Origin: Bacillota bacterium
GTDB lineage: Bacteria; Bacillota; Clostridia; Acetivibrionales; DSM-1351
NCBI GenBank assembly: GCA_023409265.1
Contig: JAEYHZ010000014.1
Location: forward strand, 620,001-684,000
DNA: 64,000 nt
Reading direction: 5' to 3'
Part shown: piece after piece, positions 50,636-59,974 of the stretch
Position numbering within the stretch: the stretch's first letter is position 1
How the letters are laid out: every line of letters begins with the position of its first letter
Notes under the pieces: generated by a model
Databases searched by the model: none
What the model was told of the DNA's origin: nothing
The model's input: only the letters and a program-made list of their open reading frames with translations
Program-made: the position numbers and the translations under genes

Positions 50636-51968
50636 AGTTGGATAAGCCATTGAGCTTTTATGTCGCGCAAGTTTAAGATGATAAAACCAGGTGGACTACC
50701 CACAGTGATTATATCTAAAGGAGTTGTTTCTCATGATTTACGTTGGCATTGATATTGCCAAGCAAAAACATTTTGCATCTGCTATGTCCTCAGATGGTGA
50801 AGTGCTGATTCAGCCTTTTAGCTTCACCAATGACCATACCGGGTTTCAGTCCATTCTTTCAAAGCTTTCCGGTTTTGAAAAAGATTCCCTGGTTATCGGT
50901 ATGGAATCCACTGCCCACTATGGAGAGAACCTCACTTGTTTCCTCTTTACCAGGGGTTTTCGCATTTGCGTTATCAATCCTATACAGACTGCTACATTGC
51001 GCAAAACTACTATCCGTAAAACTAAGACAGATAGCGTTGATACCTATTTAATTATCAAAGCTTTAATGATGAATCAGTATCGATTATTTACTCAAAGAGA
51101 TTTAGAAACCTTGAAATTAAAAAACCTTTGTCGCTTCCGCCAAAAACTTATCAAGGCCAGGACAAAGGTAAAGATTCAACTTGTAACGTACGTTGACCAA
51201 TTGTTCCCCGAGTTGCAATACTTCTTTAAATCGGGTATACATATCAACGCCTGCTACACGCTCCTGAAGGAATGTTCAGATCCCGACAAGATTGCTGCGA
51301 TGCATCTTTCCAAGCTTAGCAATCTTTTGAGAAAAGCTTCCCACGGCCATTTCGATAAAGACACAGCTATTGCTTTAAAAAAACTCGCAAACAAATCTGT
51401 CGGTACTAAAAATCATACCTTATCCTTACAGATTTCTCAATCAATTATTCAGATTGAACTTTATGATGAACAACTCCAAGAATTAGATTCAACCATCAAA
51501 TCCATAATGAATGAGATGGATTCTGTTATTAAAACAGTTCCAGGCATCGGAAGCCTCAATGGTGCAACAATTCTTGGGGAAATCGGAGATATTAACCGAT
51601 TTGATTCATCTTGTCAGTTGCTTGCCTTTGCTGGTCTTGATCCTGCAGTAAATCAGTCTGGCAAATTTACTGCAGCCCATACCAGAATGTCAAAACGTGG
51701 ATCAAAAATACTTCGATATGCACTAATTAATGCCGCCTGGCAGGCTACACTGAATAACAAGACGTTCAAAGACTACTACGATTTAAAAATATCTACAGGC
51801 CGTTCCCATTACAATGCCCTTGGACATGTAGCTCATAAACTTGTTCGTGTCATTCATAAAATGATGACCAATAACTTAAAATTCAATCTGGCTTAGTCCA
51901 GTCTTCCATATTTAATTTTCAAAAGGCATCTAAAAATGCTTTATTTGCTATGCGTTTTTTATCCAACT
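50636..51968 (+). mobile_element. IS110-family insertion sequence in the glucan operon
   Basis: The transposase gene is framed by AGTTGGATAA (50636-50645) and its inverse TTATCCAACT (51959-51968), a 10-bp inverted repeat likely close to the element ends; true boundaries may differ by tens of bases. The IS sits between pullulanase (ends 52108) and the GH13 gene (starts 50510), opposite in direction to both. IS110 relatives use a non-coding bridge RNA from their untranslated ends; 50636-50732 and 51897-51968 are the places where it would be found. Confidence 0.75.
50733..51896 (+). CDS. IS110-family transposase (DEDD recombinase)
   Basis: Start ATG 50733 behind AAAGGAG; 387 residues. The RuvC-like N-terminus has MIYVGIDIAKQKH (first Asp), IGMESTAHYGENL (Glu) and RKTKTDSVDTYLI (two Asp). 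The C-terminal Transposase_20 part has VPGIGSLNGATILGEIGDI, FAGLDPAVNQSGKF with the conserved serine, and SKRGSKILRYALINAAWQA. The frame is complete, so the element may be active. Confidence 0.95.
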   Translation: MIYVGIDIAKQKHFASAMSSDGEVLIQPFSFTNDHTGFQSILSKLSGFEKDSLVIGMESTAHYGENLTCFLFTRGFRICVINPIQTATLRKTTIRKTKTDSVDTYLIIKALMMNQYRLFTQRDLETLKLKNLCRFRQKLIKARTKVKIQLVTYVDQLFPELQYFFKSGIHINACYTLLKECSDPDKIAAMHLSKLSNLLRKASHGHFDKDTAIALKKLANKSVGTKNHTLSLQISQSIIQIELYDEQLQELDSTIKSIMNEMDSVIKTVPGIGSLNGATILGEIGDINRFDSSCQLLAFAGLDPAVNQSGKFTAAHTRMSKRGSKILRYALINAAWQATLNNKTFKDYYDLKISTGRSHYNALGHVAHKLVRVIHKMMTNNLKFNLA

Positions 51969-52107
51969 TAAAGATCAAAAAAATATTTACATTTTCTATT
52001 GACTATTCATAGTTGCTCTCCTAAGCCATGTTATTGTTTGTGCCGCATAGCAGCCAAAAACTCCCTTTAAAAATTACCTTTAATTTTTGATTACTAAAAT
52101 TTATCCT

Positions 52108-54069
52108 CTACGCTTTACAAAAAGCTATTATCGCAGAAACAGCGGGAACCGTTATAGCTCCGCCGTGTATGGTCTTAAGCGTATCCTCACAGGAACAATA
52201 CAGCTTACTGCTGTCAGCTGCTATTTCCCATTGCCCGGCATGCAAAGCCAAACCCTTTTCTTCTCTGGAAGCATTAAAGATCACGGCAATATCCTTCCAA
52301 CTATCTCCGTTGGCATGGTTCTTAAGGAGAAAAGCTACAACATCTTCATATCCTGTTTCTATTAACTCCAGATGAGTACAAACCGATTCAGCGTCGGGCA
52401 TTCTAAAAGCAGGATGGGACTTTCTCAATTTTATCAGCCCTTTATAGTACTGAAATACATCCGGATATCTGGACTTCCGCTCCCAGTCAATCATATTTAT
52501 ATGATCTCCCGAGCAGTAGCTGTTTTCCACTCCCTGTTTAGTCCGCAGAAGTTCATCTCCTCCGTGCATAAAGGGGATACCCTGAGAAGTAAGTACAATA
52601 GTGTTTGCCAGAAGGTGCATTTTTATAATGTCACTTTCCGCTGCCTCCGGATTGCTATTGATGATTTTATCCCATAAGCAGAGATCATCGTGGCAAGAAC
52701 AGTAATTTATTGTTTCTCCCGGGTTTACTGCGAAACCGCGAAGCTTTTCAGAGTAATTAATTTCGCCAGTAATTCCCCGCAACAGGTCAAGCTTTGAGGA
52801 ACCACAGGGATTATCTGCAATAAAACCACCATCACTTCCTCTGGTGCTTCCCTTGACAGCATCCCTTATATTATCATTGAAAACGGCAATATTGTTACCT
52901 GCCTGACTGCCTTTTCCAAACCTTTTGCTCTCATCAAGACCGGATGTCCCTCCAATCCAGGGTTCTCCATAAATTAGAATCGACCGGTCCATGTTATGAA
53001 GCTGCTTCTCGATTTCAATCATTGTATCAATATCATGCAGGCCCATAAGATCGAATCTGAAGCCGTCAATATGGTATTCTTCCACCCAATATTTTAGTGA
53101 ATCAAGCATCAGCTTCTTCACCATAGGCCTTTCAGATGCAGTTTCATTCCGGCATCCCGATCCATCTGTGTAAGTTCCGCTTTCGTCAGTTCTGTAATAG
53201 TATTTTGGAGCTAAAATATCAAAGGGTGAACTCTCTGTGACGTGAGTATGGTTATATACAACATCCATAATTACGTCTATTCCATTACTATGCAGTTCAC
53301 TGATCATTTGCTTGAGTTCCTTGATTCTTGCCGCAGCATCCTGTGGATCTGAGGAGTATACACCTTCCGGTACAAAGTAATGGAAGGGATCATAACCCCA
53401 ATTATATGTATTTGCAGTTACCTCATCCACGCTGCTGAAATCCATTACAGGCAGCAGTTGTACGTGGGTAACACCAAGTTCTTTCAAGTGATCTATCCCG
53501 GTCATGTAGCCCTCAGGGTTTCGCGTACCTGCTTCTACAAAACCTGTGTACTTTCCCTTTCTATTTACTCCTGAGGCAGGAGAAATGGTAAAATCCCTTA
53601 TATGTATTTCATATATTATTGCATCGGTGGGGTGCTGCAAAAGGGGTTTGGAATCCCCCTCCCAACCATCAGGATCCGTGTTCTTAAGGTTTACAACTAC
53701 AGATCTCTTACCATTAGCGCAAAGACCCCTTGCATAGGGGTCGACGGTTTCTCTTACACTGCCGGAAATTGTAACTTTGAACATATAGAGCCTATTTTCT
53801 AGATCCTGCTCTACTTCTGCATACCATAAACCATTTTCGTCCTTCTGCATTTCATATTCAGTTCCAGCTTCATCCCGGGGCTTATTATAAGTCACAGGTT
53901 CAATAGAAAAATCGTCTATCCCCTCGTTATATAAAACAAGACTTACCTGGTCTGCCGCGGGAGACCATACCCTGAAGCAGGTTTTATCCTTACTGTACAA
54001 AGCACCTAAATCATTTCCGGAGTAGTACAAATTTAAATAATCCTTATAATCCAAATTATTCATCACCAT
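52108..54069 (-). CDS. pulA: Type I pullulanase
   Basis: A 653-residue debranching enzyme that cleaves alpha-1,6 bonds in pullulan and branched dextrins. An N-terminal CBM48 region (about 15-115, ALYSKDKTCFRVWSPAADQVSLVLY) is followed by the diagnostic YNWGYDP, VIMDVVYNHTH, nucleophile in YHIDGFRFDLMGLHD, acid/base Glu in LIYGEPWIGG and YCSCHDDLCLWDKI. No signal peptide, so it is cytoplasmic and works with the phosphorylase. It lies 18 bp downstream of glgP. Confidence 0.95.
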   Translation of the reverse strand: MVMNNLDYKDYLNLYYSGNDLGALYSKDKTCFRVWSPAADQVSLVLYNEGIDDFSIEPVTYNKPRDEAGTEYEMQKDENGLWYAEVEQDLENRLYMFKVTISGSVRETVDPYARGLCANGKRSVVVNLKNTDPDGWEGDSKPLLQHPTDAIIYEIHIRDFTISPASGVNRKGKYTGFVEAGTRNPEGYMTGIDHLKELGVTHVQLLPVMDFSSVDEVTANTYNWGYDPFHYFVPEGVYSSDPQDAAARIKELKQMISELHSNGIDVIMDVVYNHTHVTESSPFDILAPKYYYRTDESGTYTDGSGCRNETASERPMVKKLMLDSLKYWVEEYHIDGFRFDLMGLHDIDTMIEIEKQLHNMDRSILIYGEPWIGGTSGLDESKRFGKGSQAGNNIAVFNDNIRDAVKGSTRGSDGGFIADNPCGSSKLDLLRGITGEINYSEKLRGFAVNPGETINYCSCHDDLCLWDKIINSNPEAAESDIIKMHLLANTIVLTSQGIPFMHGGDELLRTKQGVENSYCSGDHINMIDWERKSRYPDVFQYYKGLIKLRKSHPAFRMPDAESVCTHLELIETGYEDVVAFLLKNHANGDSWKDIAVIFNASREEKGLALHAGQWEIAADSSKLYCSCEDTLKTIHGGAITVPAVSAIIAFCKA

Positions 54070-54087
54070 AAGTCTGACCTTTATTAT

Positions 54088-55704
54088 TTAATCATTCCTA
54101 TACATCAATTGGTAATATTCCTGTACCATTCTGGCAGCAGAGAATTTCCAGGTGGACATTTCGATACTTGCTCCCATCATAGTTACCCATTTGTCCCTGT
54201 TATCATAGTAGGTTGGCATTACTTCCTCAAACAGTACATTGCAAAGCGAATCTCCGTCGACCTTCTCATGGTCCTCACCTTCATAGCCGCCACCGATCTG
54301 CCAGCCGTTTACACCATGTATACAGCCTTCAGGCCACCAGCCGTCCAGAACACTTAAGTTCAGAACTCCGTTCATGGCAGCTTTCATTCCCGAAGTTCCG
54401 CTTGCTTCCATTGGCCTGATAGGATTGTTAAGCCAAATATCGCAGCCTCTTGTAAGAAGCTTTCCTATTTTCATATCGTAATCCTGCAGGAAAATAACAC
54501 TGTCAGGATACATTTCAGACATTTTATACAGGTTGGAAACTATTTTCTTACCAGCAAGGTCATTGGGGTGAGCCTTACCTGAGAAAATTATCTGAAGCTT
54601 TCTGTTCTTTAGTAATGGCTCAATAAACTCCCTCTTTTTGAAAATCAGGTCACTTCTCTTATATGGTGCAGCTCTTCTTGCAAAACCGATAGTAAGAACA
54701 TTTTCATCAAGCCTTACACTATTGCGTTTATATACCTCTTCAATCATCTCTCTTTTCGCCCTCATATGCGGTTCCCAGAGGTCTGATTTGTTCTTATATG
54801 CATTAAAGAGTTCCTGATCCTGCCAGGTTCCGTTATGAACCCCGTTTGTTACCGCAATTATTTCTGACGCTCCGGTTACATCCTTCCACATCTTTCTGGC
54901 AGTTTCTCCGTGGAGCTGTGCAACAGCATTTGCCTTTCTCGAAAGCCTTAGTCCTGCTACAGTCATACTGAAGGGTTCTCCGCCTATTTTCACCATCTGA
55001 CCGTACGTTAAACCGTTATATGCACCAATATACCTCAGCAGTTCATGTTCATGAGTTTCATTGCCTGCGGCTACGGGTGTGTGTGTTGTAAATATTATTT
55101 GTTCTCTTGTAGCTGCCCATGCCTCGTCAAAAGTCATCTCCTGGTTATCCATTTTCTCTCTGATAAGTTCGATGCCTGTCAGAACCGGATGGCTGTCATT
55201 GAAGTGGTATATATCTACTTCTATTCCCAGAGCTCTGAGTGCTTTCAAGCCACCAATACTCAATATGATTTCCTGCGCAACCCTCTCCTCGGAGAACCAG
55301 CCGTAAAGCTGCCCTGTAAGCAGGCTGTCCCTGTTGTCAGGTATGTTTGTATCCAGTAGATAAAGCGGTACGTTACCATATTTGTCACATAACCAAACCT
55401 TGCATTTTACATCGTTGCCTCTTATTCTGACCGAAACTGTAACGCCTGTATCCTTCAGGAAATCATAGCTGTATTCGTGGTAACAGTCATATGGCATTCC
55501 TTTGTCATCTATCAGCTGCTGTGTATAGCCCTGCCTCCACAATATTCCAACACCTACAAGAGGTACTTCTTCATCTTTTGCCGCCTTTAAGATATCTCCG
55601 GCCAGTATGCCAAGTCCCCCCGAATAAATTCTGAAATCTTCGTGAAGACCGTATTCCATACAAAAATATGCTACTCTTGGTAACTTTGTGCTATTGGTTG
55701 TCAT
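54088..55704 (-). CDS. glgP: Alpha-glucan phosphorylase (short GT35 type)
   Basis: Start ATG 55702-55704 (MTTNSTKLPRVAYFCMEYGL) follows GGGAGG; 538 residues, the length of the short bacterial glucan phosphorylases without the long N-terminal regulatory part. It releases glucose 1-phosphate from alpha-1,4 glucans. Motifs are RIYSGGLGILAGDILKAAKD, IIFTTHTPVAAGNETHEHELL, GFARRAAPYKRSDLI and the pyridoxal-phosphate region SGTSGMKAAMNGVLNLSVLDGWWPEG with the lysine. It sits between GH13 and pullulanase, an intracellular maltodextrin/glycogen degradation set. Confidence 0.95.
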   Translation of the reverse strand: MTTNSTKLPRVAYFCMEYGLHEDFRIYSGGLGILAGDILKAAKDEEVPLVGVGILWRQGYTQQLIDDKGMPYDCYHEYSYDFLKDTGVTVSVRIRGNDVKCKVWLCDKYGNVPLYLLDTNIPDNRDSLLTGQLYGWFSEERVAQEIILSIGGLKALRALGIEVDIYHFNDSHPVLTGIELIREKMDNQEMTFDEAWAATREQIIFTTHTPVAAGNETHEHELLRYIGAYNGLTYGQMVKIGGEPFSMTVAGLRLSRKANAVAQLHGETARKMWKDVTGASEIIAVTNGVHNGTWQDQELFNAYKNKSDLWEPHMRAKREMIEEVYKRNSVRLDENVLTIGFARRAAPYKRSDLIFKKREFIEPLLKNRKLQIIFSGKAHPNDLAGKKIVSNLYKMSEMYPDSVIFLQDYDMKIGKLLTRGCDIWLNNPIRPMEASGTSGMKAAMNGVLNLSVLDGWWPEGCIHGVNGWQIGGGYEGEDHEKVDGDSLCNVLFEEVMPTYYDNRDKWVTMMGASIEMSTWKFSAARMVQEYYQLMYRND

Positions 55705-55745
55705 TTTAGAACCTCCCAGATATAATTTGAATTTGAATGTTTGCA

Positions 55746-57755
55746 TTAATTCTTTATACAAGCTATAAACAATTCCCCCGGCTCCAGTTCAAGCCATCCT
55801 GAAATCTTCCTGCGCCTATTCCCTTTCTCAATATTAGAATATACAGGAATTAAACATATACCTTGTTTTGTAAGTTGTTCAGGAAAGTATTCATTAACCC
55901 TGACTCTGGCTTTGCGGGTTAAATCCCTGTTTGCCAGCAGAAAAACATTATCCCCTGTCTGAGCATCATAATACCCTACAAATAAAGCCTTCTTAATCAG
56001 CTGCTTAGCATTTGGCATTATTGCAGACTCTTTCCCCAGAATCAAATGTAAAAACCTGCTTCTAAGCTCAGAGCCTTTTTTTAATATCTCGCCAATGTAT
56101 GGCGCATCACTGTTTAACCAATGCATTCTGTAGTTATCAAAAAATGCCAGTTTGCTGTACATAGGGTCGGCTTTATCCAGAAGCAACCTTCCATCCTCGC
56201 TGTTATCAAGCCCCAGGTTCATTGGTTGAATCTCCATTAACTCCTGCCCATTGTTGATAAGAGGGATTGTATTCGGAATAAAGTAATTTACAAAAATGAT
56301 CTGTTCCAGTACTGCTTTTTCATATCTATACGCAGCCCTTGGTGTATCTGCTGTTTCCAGAGCTCCTGTCACAGGTATTACAGCTTTGTTCAGTATTTCG
56401 TATAAACGCTTTGGAAAACCGGGTTTCAAATAGTTTTTATATTCACCCCAAAGACCGCTGGTAATGAATTGGAATCCATCCTCCCTGGCCTTTTGAGAGT
56501 TATTTTCATTAAATTCTTCTGACCATAGCACAAAGGATGGGTCTATATCCTTTGCTCTATTGACAATATCTCTGTTGAGCTCGGGCGGCAAGGCATGGCC
56601 CATATCTATACGAGCTCCGTCAATACCGAATTTCTCCTGGTAATAGGGTATTACACCGGAGATATACTCCCATAACTCTGTATTCACTCTGCTGCCGGGA
56701 TAATATCCGAGCTTTACTCCGTCCTGCAGTATATATGGAGGCTGGCTGCTGTCAATATACTTTTCCGCCTCTTCATTCCTGTCATAATAAAACTTCAGAT
56801 AAGTCACATCCGACCATGCAGGCTGAATATCATTGACAACATCGGAAAATCCGGGAACAGTTGTAATTCCAAATTGTTTTTCAACCTGTTCCAGAATATT
56901 TTCATTAGATTTGAGACTTTTTGCCTGCACAGCTTCCCATTCAGCCATATCCACACTGTCAGGCGGGTTCCTAAAAGCTTTCAGGCAGTTTTTTGCAGAA
57001 GGTGAGCTGTAGAGTTTTTTCAGTATTATATTATTTACAACTGGTGTCGGATGTTTTAGTGAATCCACTGTGGGAGCTGTAAATGTATCCTTTAATTTTA
57101 AATCGATCCAATAGAACCAGTCAGGATGTTTTGCAATCAAGTCGCTGTCTCTTGCAACAGTTCTGAACACAAAGTCTATAATTACCTTGATACCGAGTAA
57201 ATGGCAGGCCTCAACAAAGGCTTTGAATTCAGTTTCAAGAAGATCATCATTATATTCTCCCAGCAGTTCATCATGGAGTTCAGGATCAAGTCTGTAAATA
57301 TCTTTTATAGCGTAAGGACATCCAAGCTCTCCTTTTTTGTACATACTGCTGTACTTGAATACAGGGAGCGTGTATATGATATCAATACCAAACGACTTGA
57401 GATATGGAAGGAGAGCGATGGCCTTCAGCAGTGTTCCGGGCTTGACCTCTTCATCGTAATGATTCCAGGCTGTAAACATTCTTGGAAGCATACTGTAAAT
57501 AGTTTTTCCGCAAAGGCTCTGATCCTTTAAATTACTGCTGTCTGTACCGGCATTCAAGCCGGCGTTTCCCATTATTTTTTCCAAAGAATACATAAGAAAA
57601 TCATAAGGATTGATATTTATCTCTCCCGGTCTGTTCCCCGACGTGGAGTATTTATCATATCCCGAGCAGTTCCAAATTTCAGGTATGAAATAGTCCCGTT
57701 GAATTTGTCCTTTCTTTTTTGTCATAAGTTCAATAATCCGTTTTAAATTCTCCAT
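55746..57755 (-). CDS. GH13-family alpha-amylase-like enzyme, divergent
   Basis: Start ATG 57753-57755 (MENLKRIIELMTKKKGQIQR) has GGAG six bases upstream; 669 residues. The barrel is distinct from the other two GH13 enzymes: GLNAGTDSSNLKDQSLCGKTIYSMLPRMFTAWNHYD, KVIIDFVFRTVARDSDLIAKHPDWFYWI, nucleophile in FGIDGARIDMGHALP, Glu in FVLWSEEFNENNS and ALETADTPRAAYRYEKAVLEQI. The long inserts and the DGARIDMGHALP motif resemble GH13 transferases of the maltosyltransferase type more than amylases, but the reaction cannot be settled. No signal peptide. Between malG and glgP. Confidence 0.8.
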   Translation of the reverse strand: MENLKRIIELMTKKKGQIQRDYFIPEIWNCSGYDKYSTSGNRPGEININPYDFLMYSLEKIMGNAGLNAGTDSSNLKDQSLCGKTIYSMLPRMFTAWNHYDEEVKPGTLLKAIALLPYLKSFGIDIIYTLPVFKYSSMYKKGELGCPYAIKDIYRLDPELHDELLGEYNDDLLETEFKAFVEACHLLGIKVIIDFVFRTVARDSDLIAKHPDWFYWIDLKLKDTFTAPTVDSLKHPTPVVNNIILKKLYSSPSAKNCLKAFRNPPDSVDMAEWEAVQAKSLKSNENILEQVEKQFGITTVPGFSDVVNDIQPAWSDVTYLKFYYDRNEEAEKYIDSSQPPYILQDGVKLGYYPGSRVNTELWEYISGVIPYYQEKFGIDGARIDMGHALPPELNRDIVNRAKDIDPSFVLWSEEFNENNSQKAREDGFQFITSGLWGEYKNYLKPGFPKRLYEILNKAVIPVTGALETADTPRAAYRYEKAVLEQIIFVNYFIPNTIPLINNGQELMEIQPMNLGLDNSEDGRLLLDKADPMYSKLAFFDNYRMHWLNSDAPYIGEILKKGSELRSRFLHLILGKESAIMPNAKQLIKKALFVGYYDAQTGDNVFLLANRDLTRKARVRVNEYFPEQLTKQGICLIPVYSNIEKGNRRRKISGWLELEPGELFIACIKN

Positions 57756-58032
57756 ATTAATCTCCATGATGCACATAGCAGTCACTATTGATGAAATCTC
57801 TTCATCCTTATCCGCTATAAGGATAAAAGATGTTTATTGGGTCAAATATTACTGTATACGCTATGTGCTTATATTTAGTGTGATTTATGCTTTTATTACT
57901 TTATCTTTAAAATCATAGACTGTTTCGGGGACATTTTAAGTGAAGCAACCCTTTTTCTACAGGATAGCTCTCGACCTTCAACAGGTTGACCGGCGTCGTA
58001 GGAGGAAACACCAGGAACAAAATGCCTGGCAT

Positions 58033-58872
58033 TTAACCTTTAACTGCTCCTGCTGCCAGACCACTTTGTAAAAATCTCTGCAGCATCATAAATACAATCA
58101 TAATGGGCAGTGATGATATTATCGAGGCTGCCGAGAACTGTGTCCACCTTGCATTAAACTGTGTATTGATGAAGGTCTGAAGTCCTACTGAAAGTGTAAG
58201 ATTTTCCGGCGAACGCATAATAACAGCTGTTATTATAAATTCACTGTACGCACCAATAAATGAGAAAAGAAATATTACTACAATCATAGGTATAGCCAAT
58301 GGAATTGTTATCTTTAAAAATATGGTCAAATGTCCCGCACCATCAACCAAAGCAGCTTCATCCAGCTCTCTTGGGAGTTTGTCTATGTAGTTTTTCATAA
58401 GCCATATATTGTAGGCGCTTCCACCTGCAAGGAAAAATATTAAAGCTATAGGGTTATCTACCAGATTCAGCTTGTATATCATATAGTATATAGCTGCAGT
58501 CGCCATAGAAGAAGGGAAAATCTGCAAAATAAGCAGACTCATAAGTCCATACTTTCTTCCGGTAAATCTGAACCTGGAAAATCCGTAGGCAGCAGTTATA
58601 GTCAGTATAATCTGAATAATTGCCACAAACGTACATATTTTCAAGCTGTTGGTAACCCAAATTACAAAGTCGGTTTCAGCAAATAACCTTTGATAGTTGT
58701 CAACTCCCCATTCTGTTGGGAATACACTTCCGTAAAAAAAGCTGTCACCCTTTGAAAATGAAGATGCCACAATCCATATCATCGGGAATGACATTAATAT
58801 TATAGAAATCCAAATTATAACTCTGCTTACCCAAAGTATTAATACTCTTTGACCTGTAATCCCTCTGCTCAT
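58033..58872 (-). CDS. malG: Maltodextrin ABC transporter permease
   Basis: Start ATG 58870-58872 (MSRGITGQRVLILWVSRVII) with GAGGAGG upstream, overlapping the malF stop region (TAATATG). 279 residues, six membrane helices. EAA loop DEAALVDGAGHLTIFLKITIPLAIPMIVVI near residue 190, C-terminus RFLQSGLAAGAVKG, and the family segment FSKGDSFFYGSVFPTEWGVDNYQRLF identify a MalG-type subunit. It pairs with MalF. Confidence 0.94.
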   Translation of the reverse strand: MSRGITGQRVLILWVSRVIIWISIILMSFPMIWIVASSFSKGDSFFYGSVFPTEWGVDNYQRLFAETDFVIWVTNSLKICTFVAIIQIILTITAAYGFSRFRFTGRKYGLMSLLILQIFPSSMATAAIYYMIYKLNLVDNPIALIFFLAGGSAYNIWLMKNYIDKLPRELDEAALVDGAGHLTIFLKITIPLAIPMIVVIFLFSFIGAYSEFIITAVIMRSPENLTLSVGLQTFINTQFNARWTQFSAASIISSLPIMIVFMMLQRFLQSGLAAGAVKG

Positions 58873-58873
58873 A

Positions 58874-59797
58874 TTAGTCGACCTCCTCAAAGGCTTTGGT
58901 GTATTTCATATTGATTACTGTAATTACTCCAATAATCACAAAAAGAACTATACTCAAAGCTGCACTTACATCATATTTAAAGAAGGTTGTTGTCATTTTA
59001 AAGCCGGTGCTGGCCAGGATATCGGTGTAGCCTGCATATTGGGCATCGGCTCTCGGAGGTCCTCCAAGGGTAATGAGATATGCAGCTCCAAACTGATTGA
59101 AATTATATGAAAATGAAGTTATCAATATTGGAATCGAAGCATATGTAATTCCTGGCAGGGTTATATATCTGAATTTCTGCCATATATTGGCTCCATCAAC
59201 AATTGCAGCCTCATAAAGAGCAGGGTCTATTGATTGCAGTATTCCAAGACTCAGATTCATCATATATGAGAAGCCAAGCCACAAAGTAGTAATAATTATC
59301 GCCAGACGGGACCAGAAGGGCTCACTCAACCATGGTATTTCACTGGGAAGGTGGAGCATTTTTAAAAGACCGTTTATTCCGCCGTAGCTTTCATTATAAA
59401 GACCCTGCCAGGACAGGATGGCGATTGTAGCAGGCAGCGCCCAGGGAATTATCAAAAGAGACCGGTATATCCTTGTTTCCTTCATATCAGGATTATTCAG
59501 CAGTATTGCAAGAAACAGACCTATACTAAAACATCCTAAAGTGACAATTAAGGCAAATGCCAGATTCCAGCCGAATACTGCTGTAAATTCGTTCCTGAAA
59601 TCACCTGTAATGATTTCTCTAAAATTATCAAGGCCTATAAAATGAAAATCATCAAGATGATTTAAATTATAATTGGTAAAAGCTATGTATACCGTATATA
59701 CTATCGGTAAAAAGCTTAGTATAAAAATTGATATTAATGCAGGCGATAAAAATGCCAGCGGCTGCATTTTCTGTCCGATACTCTTCCCCCTAACCAT
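58874..59797 (-). CDS. malF: Maltodextrin ABC transporter permease
   Basis: A 307-residue membrane permease with six helices, starting MVRGKSIGQKMQPLAFLSPA behind GGAGGTC. EAA loop YEAAIVDGANIWQKFRYITLPGITYASIPILI near residue 195 and LITLGGPPRADAQYAGYTDILASTGF near 250 are MalF features. The periplasmic extension of enterobacterial MalF is absent, as normal for Firmicutes. Confidence 0.94.
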   Translation of the reverse strand: MVRGKSIGQKMQPLAFLSPALISIFILSFLPIVYTVYIAFTNYNLNHLDDFHFIGLDNFREIITGDFRNEFTAVFGWNLAFALIVTLGCFSIGLFLAILLNNPDMKETRIYRSLLIIPWALPATIAILSWQGLYNESYGGINGLLKMLHLPSEIPWLSEPFWSRLAIIITTLWLGFSYMMNLSLGILQSIDPALYEAAIVDGANIWQKFRYITLPGITYASIPILITSFSYNFNQFGAAYLITLGGPPRADAQYAGYTDILASTGFKMTTTFFKYDVSAALSIVLFVIIGVITVINMKYTKAFEEVD

Positions 59798-59833
59798 AAG
59801 ACCTCCTCCGAATCTGTATGAAGTGGAGCTAAT

Positions 59834-59861
59834 AAATAGAGAGGGTCTAACCTCTCTATTT
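59834..59861 (-). terminator. Hairpin between malE and malF, possible attenuator
   Basis: AAATAGAGAGG (59834-59844) and CCTCTCTATTT (59851-59861) form an 11-bp stem with loop GTCTAA in the malE-malF gap. A short T-stretch (CTATTTATT) follows on the minus strand, too weak for full termination. It probably lowers malFG expression relative to malE or protects the malE mRNA 3' end. Confidence 0.6.
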
Positions 59862-59877
59862 ATCAGTTACTATATTT

Positions 59878-59968
59878 AGGAATGACCGAATAATAACTTC
59901 CGATTCCTTGAACGGTTATTTCTGCCATCCCTCGTTCCAGAAACCGATTTTATTATTTGGTCATTCCT
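59878..59968. repeat. Palindromic TTATTATTTGGTCATTCC element just after malE
   Basis: AGGAATGACCGAATAATAA (59878-59896) and TTATTATTTGGTCATTCCT (59950-59968) are inverted copies matching at 18 of 19 positions. An inner stem, GGTTATTTCTG/CAGAAACC, lies in the loop. The second arm ends seven bases before the malE stop codon complement at 59975. The arms are variants of those upstream of malE (61309-61352) and upstream of the LplA-like gene (46159-46229). Confidence 0.7.
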
Positions 59969-59974
59969 TAAGTT

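Noticed and set aside
50616..50687. Stem GTTTTATCTTAA / TTTAAGATGATAAAAC as IS110 bridge RNA
   Set aside because: The stem would cross the likely left boundary of the element at 50636, so it cannot be assigned to the element with confidence.
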